NCBI GenBank assembly: GCA_040403315.1
Contig: JBBAKX010000001.1
Coordinates: 372,001 to 436,000, forward strand
Direction: 5' to 3'
Origin: CAMCXT01 sp040403315
GTDB taxonomy: Bacteria; Bacteroidota; Bacteroidia; M30B66
DNA: 64,000 bases
In this document: piece by piece, positions 8,356-16,917 of the stretch
How the letters are laid out: every line of letters starts with the position of its first letter
How positions within the stretch are numbered: the stretch's first letter is position 1
Position numbers and translations under genes: made by a program
The notes under the pieces: generated by a model
Seen by the model: only the letters and a program-made list of their open reading frames with translations
Told to the model about the DNA's origin: nothing
Database searches by the model: none

Positions 8356-9801
8356 AGGCTCTCTTTTTTCTCTTTTGTGGTGATAAACATCGAGGGCAAC
8401 CAAAATGGCAATCATCGACCAAAAAGGCGCCGATGCTTTATCTTGATCTAGAAAATTGTTCAAGAAGCCGTGCAGGAAATAGGTAAATAAACCTATCAGA
8501 ATTCCCATAGCCAAAAGTCGAATTTCGGTTCTGTCGCTTTTCTGATAAACTCTTGTGCCTGTGGCAATAGAAGTTATCACAATCAGGAGCATGGCGAACG
8601 TTCCAAATAATCCTTGTTCAGCCATTGGGCCCAGATATTCGCTATGTGCATTGCCTAACGAACCAGCGTTTGTACTCACATAGGTAATCTCTGTTGACCG
8701 TTGAAACGGTGCATACTTAAACCGATATGTTCCGGGCCCAAAGCCCAATAGCGGTTCTTTCTTAAACATTCTAACTGCAGAACTCCAACGATTTATCCTT
8801 TCAAGGTTCGACGCATCCGATTTAATATTCGAAACCGATTGAAGGTGTTTGGCCAAATCTTTAGAGGAACTTTGCTTGTTTCTTCCAATTTTGAGCATAA
8901 TCTCATCTTGGTAGAAAAACAAGCCACAAATCACCAATAGAAAACCTGCAAATACGATTTTCCAATTAATCTTGAGAAGATAAATAAGGTAAATCCCATA
9001 AGCGCCAACAATACTGAGCCATGCCGCTCGTGTATAGGAAACAACAATTCCGATCAGAATAATACTGAAAAACCCGAAAGAAAAAAAGCGGTATTGGGCC
9101 GAATAACCTTTATTGAAACTAAACACAAACATGATGGGCAACATCATGGCTATTACAGCTCCATAAATTGTGTGATCCTTGAAAAACGGCTGCATCACCC
9201 AGTAGAGGGCGTTTTTATCGATGTTGAAATTGAAAAATTGAATCACCGAATAAATAATCACAATACTTAGTGGGATGGCGAAAAGCCAAATCCAAAGCCG
9301 AATGTTTTCGACTTTCTGAAAAATCTGACTAGCAATGAAATAAAAGCAGGTAACAAACCATAAGCGAGCTAAGAAGAATTTTAGCGATACCAAGAACATC
9401 GTCGATGTGAGGGTGGTGAAAAACATCCACACCAGGTGAAAAATAATCGCTAATGTAACAGGGTGTCGGGTGATTCGCTTATCAAAACCGCCCTCATACA
9501 GCAGTTTAAAAAAGAATACTAACATTACGCCAAACAGCAGCGGATCGGTTGGTAAGGCCAAGGCTGCAAACTCGTTGAATTCGACAGTTAAAGAAAGGGG
9601 CGTAAAAAAGAGGATAAAATATACCAATTTATCAACCGCCATCAATGCCGATAGAATGATTAGTAATACCAATGGGATGGCTGGCAGAAAATAAAACTCT
9701 TCCGTTAACAGCCAGCAATTGAGCGCCACAAATGCAGCCACAATGCCGAAGAACCAATTGTTAAACCGGTTCGATATCTTGATGTCGAGTAGATTAGCCA
9801 A
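8317..9801 (-). CDS. O-antigen ligase / polymerase family membrane protein (Wzy/WaaL-like)
   Basis: The 494-residue protein has about 11-12 hydrophobic helices and the Wzy_C-type periplasmic loop motif GNAHSEYLGPMAEQGLFG, preceded by LLGFGPGTYRFKY, which is characteristic of O-antigen ligases and polymerases. It joins or polymerises polysaccharide repeat units on the periplasmic face of the inner membrane. Ligase and polymerase cannot be separated by sequence alone. Its start overlaps the end of the chain-length gene by eight bases, and it is the last gene of the operon DUF4293 / flippase / chain-length regulator / this gene. Its C-terminal 12 codons, a polar tail (KKSASEQSDIV), overlap the 3' end of the phosphatase gene on the other strand. 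Confidence 0.88.
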   Translation of the reverse strand: MANLLDIKISNRFNNWFFGIVAAFVALNCWLLTEEFYFLPAIPLVLLIILSALMAVDKLVYFILFFTPLSLTVEFNEFAALALPTDPLLFGVMLVFFFKLLYEGGFDKRITRHPVTLAIIFHLVWMFFTTLTSTMFLVSLKFFLARLWFVTCFYFIASQIFQKVENIRLWIWLFAIPLSIVIIYSVIQFFNFNIDKNALYWVMQPFFKDHTIYGAVIAMMLPIMFVFSFNKGYSAQYRFFSFGFFSIILIGIVVSYTRAAWLSIVGAYGIYLIYLLKINWKIVFAGFLLVICGLFFYQDEIMLKIGRNKQSSSKDLAKHLQSVSNIKSDASNLERINRWSSAVRMFKKEPLLGFGPGTYRFKYAPFQRSTEITYVSTNAGSLGNAHSEYLGPMAEQGLFGTFAMLLIVITSIATGTRVYQKSDRTEIRLLAMGILIGLFTYFLHGFLNNFLDQDKASAPFWSMIAILVALDVYHHKREKREPLKKSASEQSDIV

Positions 9802-10825
9802 TTTTAATATTGTTACGCATTCTTCGGATATTCTCGAGAATTAGCACAACAACAATTGCCAGTAGGAAAGTAGAAATGGACGAAACCACCACGATCAACC
9901 AACGAACTGGATACGTTTTCTTTTCGGCAGGTTTGGCAAGATTCACAACGAATTTGTGTGGAATTTTGTCTGTTGCGTCAACTCTGGCTTCCTCATACTT
10001 GGTTTTCAGCATGCTGATGTTTTTCCGGTCGTGCTCCATGTCTTGCTCAATGGCCATCGATAAACCACCGTATTTCGCAAGAATCGCCATCTGTTCGTTG
10101 ATGGTTTTAACTGCTTGGTTATTATTGGCTAGAAGGGCTTTTCCGTAAGCTTCACTCAAACGTTCAACCTGAGAAGCATAATCCAATACGCCTAAAGAAC
10201 GCAGTTTATTCAGCGTGTCTTCGCGTGCCTGAAGATAACGCTCAAAATCGCGGTATTCCTTTTCAACAATCGACAATGCTTGACGGGCACGTTCGTGTTG
10301 CATTCGAGTTTTTACTGTGTCGAGTAGAGCAGCAATTTCGTTGGCAATTACCGCAGCTAATTTTGGATCTTCATCGAGAACATCAATTCTAACTGACAAA
10401 TACTCCGTTCTATTGAAGGAAATGTTTTCTTCGAACTTCTTGTTCAATTTAGTCATCGGATAGTCCGAATCCTTATCGATTCGATAATGGTCGATCAAAT
10501 TGAATTTCTCGATTACCCTTTCTCGAATTTCATCAGAATTCAAAATCTGAAGCATTTGCTCCACTTGCTCTTCTTCACCAAACTGAAGGATGTTTTCCTT
10601 TTCAAACTGGTTCTCACTCAAGAGAGATTTCGAGATAGAACTGTTAGTTGTTGGGAAGAGAATTACAGCCGACTTAAACTTAGGTTTGATAAAAAATTCC
10701 GACGAAAAAATAATTGAGGCAACCGCCGCAATCAGCGTAGCAATAATGATTTGCTTACGTTTTTGCCAAAGGAATATTACAAGATTGGTTGAATCAAACA
10801 AGCTGCCCGATGGGGAGTTTTCCAT
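9794..10825 (-). CDS. Wzz-type polysaccharide chain-length determinant protein
   Basis: The topology is that of polysaccharide co-polymerases: a cytoplasmic N-terminus, TM1 at about residues 28-48, a long periplasmic region with coiled-coil helices (about 160-270), and TM2 at about 308-332, followed by a short basic cytoplasmic tail. The Wzz N-terminal domain is recognisable in PKFKSAVILFPTTNSS. There is no tyrosine-kinase domain. It sets the chain length of O-antigen or a related surface polysaccharide together with the adjacent ligase/polymerase, whose start it overlaps by eight bases. The gap to the upstream flippase gene is 73 bases. Confidence 0.88.
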   Translation of the reverse strand: MENSPSGSLFDSTNLVIFLWQKRKQIIIATLIAAVASIIFSSEFFIKPKFKSAVILFPTTNSSISKSLLSENQFEKENILQFGEEEQVEQMLQILNSDEIRERVIEKFNLIDHYRIDKDSDYPMTKLNKKFEENISFNRTEYLSVRIDVLDEDPKLAAVIANEIAALLDTVKTRMQHERARQALSIVEKEYRDFERYLQAREDTLNKLRSLGVLDYASQVERLSEAYGKALLANNNQAVKTINEQMAILAKYGGLSMAIEQDMEHDRKNISMLKTKYEEARVDATDKIPHKFVVNLAKPAEKKTYPVRWLIVVVSSISTFLLAIVVVLILENIRRMRNNIKIG

Positions 10826-10898
10826 GAATTCCGCTTACTGGTTAGGATTTGTGAAAGGCGCAAATGTACTACTTTACAGTTACTTCACGATGTATTTG

Positions 10899-12341
10899 CT
10901 ACCCGTACTTCATGATTCTGAAGATCGACTTCACATGTAACAACCCGATTGCAAAGGCCGAAAGTGTACCGCCAATAAGCAATACAAGGATTCCTTTTAG
11001 CCAGTCGTCGAATAAATTCTTACACAAAAGCCCAATCATAAAAACCGATAAAACGAAAATAACCAACTGCACAAGAAGTCTATAGTTTACTCTGAATTTG
11101 AATATCCGCTGCGCTAAGTAAATTTGAAGAAGCGCAGTTAAAAATTGTGTGATTACGCTTGAATACGCCGCACCAATTGCCTTGAAATGCGGTATGAGAA
11201 TGAAATTTAACAACAAATTTAATCCCATCCCCGATGCAGCCATTATGTTAAGTTGCAATAAATTTCCATTGGCCGTTAGCAAGGTCCCGAAAATATAGGT
11301 CAGTGATGTAGCCACAAAACAACCCATGATTATTGAAAAAACACCAGCCGATTCAGCAACATGTTGCTTGTACAACATTCCCATAATGTCTTCGCTATAT
11401 AGGAGACTTGCCACTACTACAACTACAGCAGGCGTAATCAATATCGAAAACGCAAGTTTAACGAGTTGTTCAACCGATTCTTTGTACCGAAGCATCCGAG
11501 CAAACATCGGAAGTAACAAGCCCGCAAATAGAAAAGAAAACATATTTGCAGAATCCAAAACCCGATAGGCTGCAGCGTAAATACCACTTTCTAACGCGCC
11601 GTTGGGCAACATGCGTTCTAACATTACTGCATCAACACGGTTGTAAAAGGTCATCAATAAAACCAAAATCGCAAACGGTAAGCTCTTTTTCAAGATGAGA
11701 ATGAAAAAGGGATAATTCCATTTGAGCCTCGTAAATTTTGCCTTACGCATCACAATAAACAAGGTAATGATTGTTGTGAGGAGATAGGAAAAAGTTTGGG
11801 TGTAAACGAATAAGTCGATCGTCATTGGATGATCCAATACATTGCCCCACAGCAGAATACTGCAAAAAATGATCATTAATGTTCGGTCAAGCACCGAGAT
11901 AATGCTGTCGGTTGCAAAAAGATGAAGACCAGCCAAATTCGACCTTAAATACATGATCATGAAGGCCAAAAACTGGTTTAGGCCCATCATCGCCAACAGA
12001 TGTATCTGATCACTATTGTAACCAAGGAGTATTCCAGCCAATAACGTTACCACGATGAAGGCAACTCCCAACATAAGCTTTAACACCAAAATACTTGAAA
12101 AGTGCTTGGTAATCAGGTGATTATTTTGGGCAATGTTCTTATTGTTGAAATTGGTAATCCCAAAATCCAATAAAATATTGAGCAAAAACGAAAAGTTGAA
12201 CAGGGCGAAATATAGCCCATAGTTTTCGGTCTTCACTACTTCCTGCACTTCGCGCTCAATGCCGAAAACCCAGAATGGTTTGATCAGCAAGTTCAGCGCA
12301 AGCAGAAGTGCAAGATTTTTTATGAAGGTTTTTTGCATCAA
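10899..12341 (-). CDS. Polysaccharide flippase (MOP superfamily, Wzx-like)
   Basis: This 480-residue protein has about 12-14 evenly spaced hydrophobic helices and the general pattern of the polysaccharide transporter branch of the MOP superfamily (KNLALLLALNLLIKPFWVFGIEREVQ..., GLYFALFNFSFLLNILLDFGITNFNNK). Such proteins flip lipid-linked oligosaccharides across the inner membrane. It follows the DUF4293 gene after seven bases and precedes the Wzz and ligase/polymerase genes. The three together form the export and assembly part of a Wzx/Wzy pathway. No glycosyltransferase is in the window, so the sugar composition cannot be inferred. Confidence 0.87.
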   Translation of the reverse strand: MMQKTFIKNLALLLALNLLIKPFWVFGIEREVQEVVKTENYGLYFALFNFSFLLNILLDFGITNFNNKNIAQNNHLITKHFSSILVLKLMLGVAFIVVTLLAGILLGYNSDQIHLLAMMGLNQFLAFMIMYLRSNLAGLHLFATDSIISVLDRTLMIIFCSILLWGNVLDHPMTIDLFVYTQTFSYLLTTIITLFIVMRKAKFTRLKWNYPFFILILKKSLPFAILVLLMTFYNRVDAVMLERMLPNGALESGIYAAAYRVLDSANMFSFLFAGLLLPMFARMLRYKESVEQLVKLAFSILITPAVVVVVASLLYSEDIMGMLYKQHVAESAGVFSIIMGCFVATSLTYIFGTLLTANGNLLQLNIMAASGMGLNLLLNFILIPHFKAIGAAYSSVITQFLTALLQIYLAQRIFKFRVNYRLLVQLVIFVLSVFMIGLLCKNLFDDWLKGILVLLIGGTLSAFAIGLLHVKSIFRIMKYG

Positions 12342-12348
12342 CTAAAAC

Positions 12349-12777
12349 TTATCTCAATCTGTCGGCAGATCGAACCAATTTTTCATCCTTATTTATGGCA
12401 TGTTTTGCCATGTAAGTAAATATGATCGCTATTACAGGCCAAACCATACCGAATTGATAATCGAAACTATTGGCTTTCAGCGCAGCAGATGTGGCGGTAA
12501 TTTTCAAAACAGCCGAAGAAAGCGCTCCGATTGCAACAACAAAAAGTACGTTACAAACTCTCATTTGGCGTTTTCTCGTGCGAAAAAGAAAAATGTTGAT
12601 CAGTGCAAACAATGCAATCGTAAATCCCGGTAAACTGCTTACCAATTCACTTGTTCCTTTTAGGATAACATCTTCTTTGCCTTCTTCAAGGTGGAAAACA
12701 GCCCAAGGTAAAAAAGTGAAAAGAGCGCCGCTAAGTGCCGCACCAAATAGGAATAGTGATTGAATTCTTTGTATCAT
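12349..12777 (-). CDS. DUF4293 family membrane protein
   Basis: The product (142 residues from the ATG at 12777) begins MIQRIQSLFL, the family's signature N-terminus, and ends KDEKLVRSADRLR, which closely resembles the conserved C-terminus of Bacteroidota DUF4293 proteins. It has four transmembrane helices (about 6-26, 45-63, 72-92 and 107-125). No function is established for the family, which commonly lies beside rho. The longer reading frame to 12819 adds 14 unrelated residues, and a -7 box (12796-12803) sits inside that extension, which favours the shorter start. It is divergent from rho and followed after seven bases by the flippase gene. Confidence 0.88.
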   Translation of the reverse strand: MIQRIQSLFLFGAALSGALFTFLPWAVFHLEEGKEDVILKGTSELVSSLPGFTIALFALINIFLFRTRKRQMRVCNVLFVVAIGALSSAVLKITATSAALKANSFDYQFGMVWPVIAIIFTYMAKHAINKDEKLVRSADRLR

Positions 12778-12795
12778 TTCGTTATATAAGGGCTG

Positions 12796-12803
12796 CAAAA
12801 ATA
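12796..12803 (-). promoter_or_regulatory. -7 box for the DUF4293-wzx-wzz-wzy operon
   Basis: On the minus strand TATTTTTG matches TAnnTTTG and ends 18 bases before the ATG at 12777. A TTG lies 17 bases further upstream. The position supports the shorter start of the DUF4293 protein. Confidence 0.5.
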
Positions 12804-12969
12804 GCCAAACATGACGCAATCAATTCGCTTTTTTTTAATAAACGCTATTGACAATCTGAAATATTCGTATTATTGCACTCATATATCAGCAAACGCTGAA
12901 ATTTTTATCTCTTTCCGGCCCGTTTCATTTATTCCGGAATCCTTACCCACATTTCGTATTGCTATCAAC

Positions 12970-14964
12970 ATGTACAATATTCAGGAGCTGAACGCCAAGC
13001 TGGTTGGAGAATTGCGTGAAATTGCCACAAAGCTGAATGTTTCTAAGTCCGACATACTCAAGAAGTCGGAACTTATCTATAAAATTCTTGACGAACAGGC
13101 TGTTAAGCCAGAAATTACCACTTCATTGAAGAAAAAAGAAGCTGCCGGTAACGAGAAGGTTGAATCCATCAAACTTACCCTCAATCCTGAAGAAGTCAGG
13201 GCTATGGCAACAAAAGCATTGTCGAAAACCGAAGACACACCTGCTGTAGAAGCAAAAGTTCCAGCCAAAAGAGGCCGTAAACCCAACAATCCAGTCAAAC
13301 AAGCTACTGTTGTTGAAGAACCGGTTAAAGTTGAGGTTAAGGCTGAGCCCATTATCGAATCTCCAAAGGAAAGCAAGCGCGATCAGGATTTCCGTCGCCG
13401 CCGCGAAAGGGTAAATACACCCGACCAACGTTTTCAAACTCCCGCTGAAGTAGACGCTCTTGCAAAGCCGGAAACCGGCGAACCACAACAGCCCAAACAA
13501 ACGCCACCACCACAAGCCCCTCAACAACAACAAAGGGTGCCTTACAACAAGCGTGCGGGCGGTCTTGCCAATTATCAACCCACACCGGGCCAAGAGCCTC
13601 AAGCGCCAATCACTCCACCGCCTGCTCAAAGCCAGCAACCTCAGCAAGTTCAAGGTCAGCAGCCTCAACGTGAACGTGGCAACTGGCAAAACAACAATAA
13701 TAACAACCAACGCCAGAATTTCCAACGTAACAATCCTAATCAACAAAATCGCCAGCCTAGTCAAGGGGTTGTTCAACCAAACACTCCGGCTCCTCAACCA
13801 ACCGTTCAGCCCGATCAAACTCCAATCATCGATGCTTTCAGCAACAACGATTTGTTAGTTAACACCGAAGGCGTTTTAGAATTGGTTCCAGAGGGATTTG
13901 GATTCCTTCGATCTTCAGATTACAATTATCTCGGCTCTCCCGACGATGTGTATGTTTCTCAAGCGCAAATAAAACTTTACGGACTTAAAACTGGAGATAC
14001 CATTAATGGAGCTGTTCGTGCACCAAGAGAAGGCGAAAAGTACTTCCCGCTCACACGAATCGATACAATCAATGGCCGCGATCCTAGCTATGTGCGCGAT
14101 CGGGTTCCTTTCGATTTCCTCACACCAATGTTCCCAGATGAGAAATTGAAACTCACTGGTCACAAAAATGGCACAATGTCGACCCGCGTAATGGACCTCT
14201 TCACACCAATTGGTAAAGGTCAACGTGGACTTATCGTTGCACAACCTAAAACGGGTAAAACGGTATTGCTTAAGGAAGTTGCTAATGCAATTGCGGCCAA
14301 TCACCCAGAAGTTTATTTGATCATCCTTTTGATTGATGAACGTCCGGAAGAAGTAACAGATATGGCGCGTAGCGTTCGTGCCGAAGTGGTTTCTTCAACG
14401 TTCGATGAACCGGCTGAGCGCCACGTTAAAATTGCCAATATCGTTCTCGAAAAAGCAAAAAGAATGGTAGAATGCGGCCACGATGTGGTAATTCTTCTCG
14501 ATTCAATTACACGTTTAGCACGCGCATACAATACTGTTCAGCCTGCTTCTGGAAAGGTGCTTTCTGGTGGTGTGGATGCCAACGCACTTCACAAGCCTAA
14601 GCGCTTCTTTGGTGCAGCACGTAAAATCGAAAAAGGTGGTTCACTCACCATTTTAGCCACTGCTTTGATCGACACCGGTTCTAAAATGGACGAAGTAATC
14701 TTCGAAGAATTTAAAGGAACTGGTAACATGGAGCTCCAATTGGATCGCAAACTCGCCAACAAGCGTGTTTTCCCTGCCATCGACTTGGTTTCTTCTTCTA
14801 CTCGCCGCGACGATCTTTTGGTCGACAAAGAAACACTACAACGCATGTGGATTCTCCGGAATCACCTCAGCGACATGAATACCATCGAAGCGATGGAGTT
14901 TATTCGCAACCACATGAACCATACTACCAACAACGAGGAGTTCCTTATCTCAATGAATAGTTAA
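12970..14964 (+). CDS. rho: Transcription termination factor Rho with long disordered insert
   Basis: Rho is the hexameric RNA-dependent ATPase that ends transcription. Residues 1-45 form the Rho_N helical domain (MYNIQELNAKLVGELREIATKLNVSKSDI). Residues about 55-290 are a low-complexity insert, first Lys/Glu/Val/Pro-rich and then dominated by Gln, Pro and Asn with a run of five Asn. The RNA-binding cold-shock domain starts near 295 (GVLELVPEGFGFLRSSDYNYL). The ATPase core has the Walker A motif in AQPKTGKT (about 423-430), followed by LIDERPEEV and VILLDSITRLARAYN. I chose the ATG at 12970. The frame is open back to 12811, but the extra 53 residues do not resemble Rho. Total 664 residues, against 419 in E. 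coli; the difference is the insert, which is common in Bacteroidota. Confidence 0.97.
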   Translation: MYNIQELNAKLVGELREIATKLNVSKSDILKKSELIYKILDEQAVKPEITTSLKKKEAAGNEKVESIKLTLNPEEVRAMATKALSKTEDTPAVEAKVPAKRGRKPNNPVKQATVVEEPVKVEVKAEPIIESPKESKRDQDFRRRRERVNTPDQRFQTPAEVDALAKPETGEPQQPKQTPPPQAPQQQQRVPYNKRAGGLANYQPTPGQEPQAPITPPPAQSQQPQQVQGQQPQRERGNWQNNNNNNQRQNFQRNNPNQQNRQPSQGVVQPNTPAPQPTVQPDQTPIIDAFSNNDLLVNTEGVLELVPEGFGFLRSSDYNYLGSPDDVYVSQAQIKLYGLKTGDTINGAVRAPREGEKYFPLTRIDTINGRDPSYVRDRVPFDFLTPMFPDEKLKLTGHKNGTMSTRVMDLFTPIGKGQRGLIVAQPKTGKTVLLKEVANAIAANHPEVYLIILLIDERPEEVTDMARSVRAEVVSSTFDEPAERHVKIANIVLEKAKRMVECGHDVVILLDSITRLARAYNTVQPASGKVLSGGVDANALHKPKRFFGAARKIEKGGSLTILATALIDTGSKMDEVIFEEFKGTGNMELQLDRKLANKRVFPAIDLVSSSTRRDDLLVDKETLQRMWILRNHLSDMNTIEAMEFIRNHMNHTTNNEEFLISMNS

Positions 14965-14966
14965 CA

Positions 14967-15479
14967 GTGAAACCAGAAACAAAAGGAACAATTCTCGTTT
15001 TAGCGCTTTCCATCATTTGGAAAACCTTGTTGTTACTCACAGGTTGGGTAGATGCTGGAATCGGCAATTACCCGCTTCTTCCAGTGCTTGGCTTTTTACT
15101 GATTGGGATGTATCGAAGCATGGATGAACGACGGAAGTTGAGCTTCACCAATGGAATTCCTTTCAAAGACGCATTCAAATCTGGAATGTCGGTAGCAGCT
15201 TTGTTCTCGCTCACCTATTCCTTGTTTATTTATTTCTATTTGTTTAGCATCGATCCCGCATTCAAATTGCGATTTATTGACAATCGAATCATTAGCATGA
15301 AAGTGCAAAACACAGCGCCCGAAGCCATCGAAGCATGGAAAAACAGCAATGTGAATTTTCCGTTCGAGGCCTTTTGGCTTGTGCTGACCTTCGTGGGAAT
15401 CTTGCTTCTCGGTGTATTCTATGCAGCGATGACAGCCAGAATGATGGCGAAGAAATTCCCTGTTACTCAGGCTAAATGA
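14967..15479 (+). CDS. DUF4199-like four-helix membrane protein
   Basis: The 170-residue product has four hydrophobic helices (about 8-28, 33-50, 72-92 and 133-155) and a conserved-looking loop with MDERRKLSFTNGIPFKDAFKSGMSVA, as in Bacteroidota DUF4199 proteins. No function is known. It starts with GTG only two bases after the rho stop, so it is very likely cotranscribed and perhaps translationally coupled with rho. Its last 13 bases overlap the convergent mpl gene. The family assignment is from pattern memory and is less sure than the reality of the gene. Confidence 0.75.
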   Translation: MKPETKGTILVLALSIIWKTLLLLTGWVDAGIGNYPLLPVLGFLLIGMYRSMDERRKLSFTNGIPFKDAFKSGMSVAALFSLTYSLFIYFYLFSIDPAFKLRFIDNRIISMKVQNTAPEAIEAWKNSNVNFPFEAFWLVLTFVGILLLGVFYAAMTARMMAKKFPVTQAK

Positions 15480-16828
15480 AGTAACTGAGGAAGCTCCTCG
15501 TATTTTATTCCATCGAAGTTTCCTGAACTCATCATCAACAAGGTGCTGTTGTTCCAATCTTCCTGCTGAAGCGCCGCAAGTAACTTGGTAGAATCGTTGA
15601 ACACTTCTACGTTGTTGCTTCCAAATGCCATTCTCACTTGCTCGGAAGTGATGGGCGACAATTTTTTATGCTCAACTGTATGCGGATTAAAGTAAACAAA
15701 GGCTTTGTCGGCACCTTCCATCGAGCCCTTGTATTCCTCTAAAAACTCAGCATTCAAGCTACTGAAGGTGTGCAATTCCATACAGGCAATTAATTTCCTA
15801 CTGGGGAATTGTTCCCGCACTGCTTCAGTGGTTGCTTTTAGCTTCGATGGAGAGTGCGCGAAATCCTTGAAAATGCTCATGAAATCATTTCGATGCACCA
15901 ACTCTAATCTTCGAGCGGCCCCACCGAAACTTTGGATGGCTGCGTAAAAGGCATCATCCGATAATCCCAACTCGTTGCAAACCATCCGAGCACCATTGAT
16001 ATTTTGAAGGTTGTGCCTTCCAAAAACCAACAGCTCGACTCTGCCTTTGGCTGTGATCAATTGTGTAACACCATTTTCAATCTCAAATGGATGCGTATCG
16101 TAAGGCATCAAACGGATATCAGACCTCGCGCCTTCAGCAATCTTCACCAATTCAGGGTCGCCTGCATAGTAAATCAACGAACCATTGGGTTCAATTTTCT
16201 CCACGAATAGGCGGAACTGCTCAACATAGGATTCAAAAGTGGGAAACACATTGATGTGGTCCCAAGCAACGCCACTCAGTAAAGCAATGTGCGGATGATA
16301 CAGGTGAAATTTCGGCACTCGCTCTAGCGGAGATGCTAGGTACTCATCACCTTCAAGCAGAATTCTAGGTGTTTCAGGCTGAATTCTCACCATGGTATCG
16401 AAGCCTTTCAACTGCGCACCAACCAAATAGTCGCAGTCCATTCCCGCATGGCTCATCGCATGCAGAACCATGGCAGTGATGGATGTTTTGCCGTGGCTAC
16501 CACCAATCACCACGCGCGTTTTGTCTTTGCTTTCTTGGTAAATGTAACCAGGGTAGGAATAAATCTTCAGTCCTAATTCTTGGGCTTTCAACAATTCGGG
16601 ATTGTCGATTCTTGCATGCATTCCCAAAATGATCGCATCAAGATCGGAGGTGATTTTTTCCGGAAACCAACCATCCGCCGCAGGCAAAAGCCCCAAATTG
16701 GCTAGTCGGGTTCGCGAAGGTTCAAAAATCTCATCGTCTGATCCAGAAACGGTATGACCCGCTCTGTGTAAGGCAAGTGCCAAATTGTGCATGGCACTTC
16801 CACCAATCGCTATCAAATGAACCTTCAT
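15467..16828 (-). CDS. mpl: UDP-N-acetylmuramate:L-alanyl-gamma-D-glutamyl-meso-diaminopimelate ligase
   Basis: Mpl recycles cell-wall peptides by joining the tripeptide L-Ala-gamma-D-Glu-mesoDAP to UDP-MurNAc in the cytoplasm. The N-terminal Rossmann domain begins MKVHLIAIGGSAMHNLALAL (Gly-rich loop about 8-12). The ATP-binding P-loop of the Mur ligase family is GGSHGKTS at about 109-116. The central domain has the Mur-type segment LEGDEY and the start of the C-terminal domain holds KDFAHSPSK. Length is 453 residues, as for E. coli Mpl. On the minus strand a purine-rich AAGGAG lies just before the ATG, unusual here because most starts in this window have no Shine-Dalgarno sequence. Confidence 0.94.
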   Translation of the reverse strand: MKVHLIAIGGSAMHNLALALHRAGHTVSGSDDEIFEPSRTRLANLGLLPAADGWFPEKITSDLDAIILGMHARIDNPELLKAQELGLKIYSYPGYIYQESKDKTRVVIGGSHGKTSITAMVLHAMSHAGMDCDYLVGAQLKGFDTMVRIQPETPRILLEGDEYLASPLERVPKFHLYHPHIALLSGVAWDHINVFPTFESYVEQFRLFVEKIEPNGSLIYYAGDPELVKIAEGARSDIRLMPYDTHPFEIENGVTQLITAKGRVELLVFGRHNLQNINGARMVCNELGLSDDAFYAAIQSFGGAARRLELVHRNDFMSIFKDFAHSPSKLKATTEAVREQFPSRKLIACMELHTFSSLNAEFLEEYKGSMEGADKAFVYFNPHTVEHKKLSPITSEQVRMAFGSNNVEVFNDSTKLLAALQQEDWNNSTLLMMSSGNFDGIKYEELPQLLHLA

Positions 16829-16917
16829 GTCTCCTTTTTTCCGGTAAATTTAGACCCGCCTACCGAACACCTGAAAACGATTTCAGGATTTTGTCAACAG
16901 CACACAGTACAGTAAAT

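Noticed and set aside
8317..12777. A defence or toxin system around the polysaccharide genes
   Set aside because: All proteins there match polysaccharide-export families or DUF4293, and no nuclease, toxin or helicase gene is present.
12811..12969. A 53-residue N-terminal extension of Rho
   Set aside because: The segment has no Rho-like sequence. MYNIQELNAKLVGELREIA at 12970 matches the usual Rho start.
13123..13818. 231-codon open frame on the minus strand inside rho
   Set aside because: It is the complement of the CAA/CCA/AAC-rich Rho insert. Its Leu/Arg/Val-rich product without any domain is what the reverse strand of such low-complexity sequence gives.
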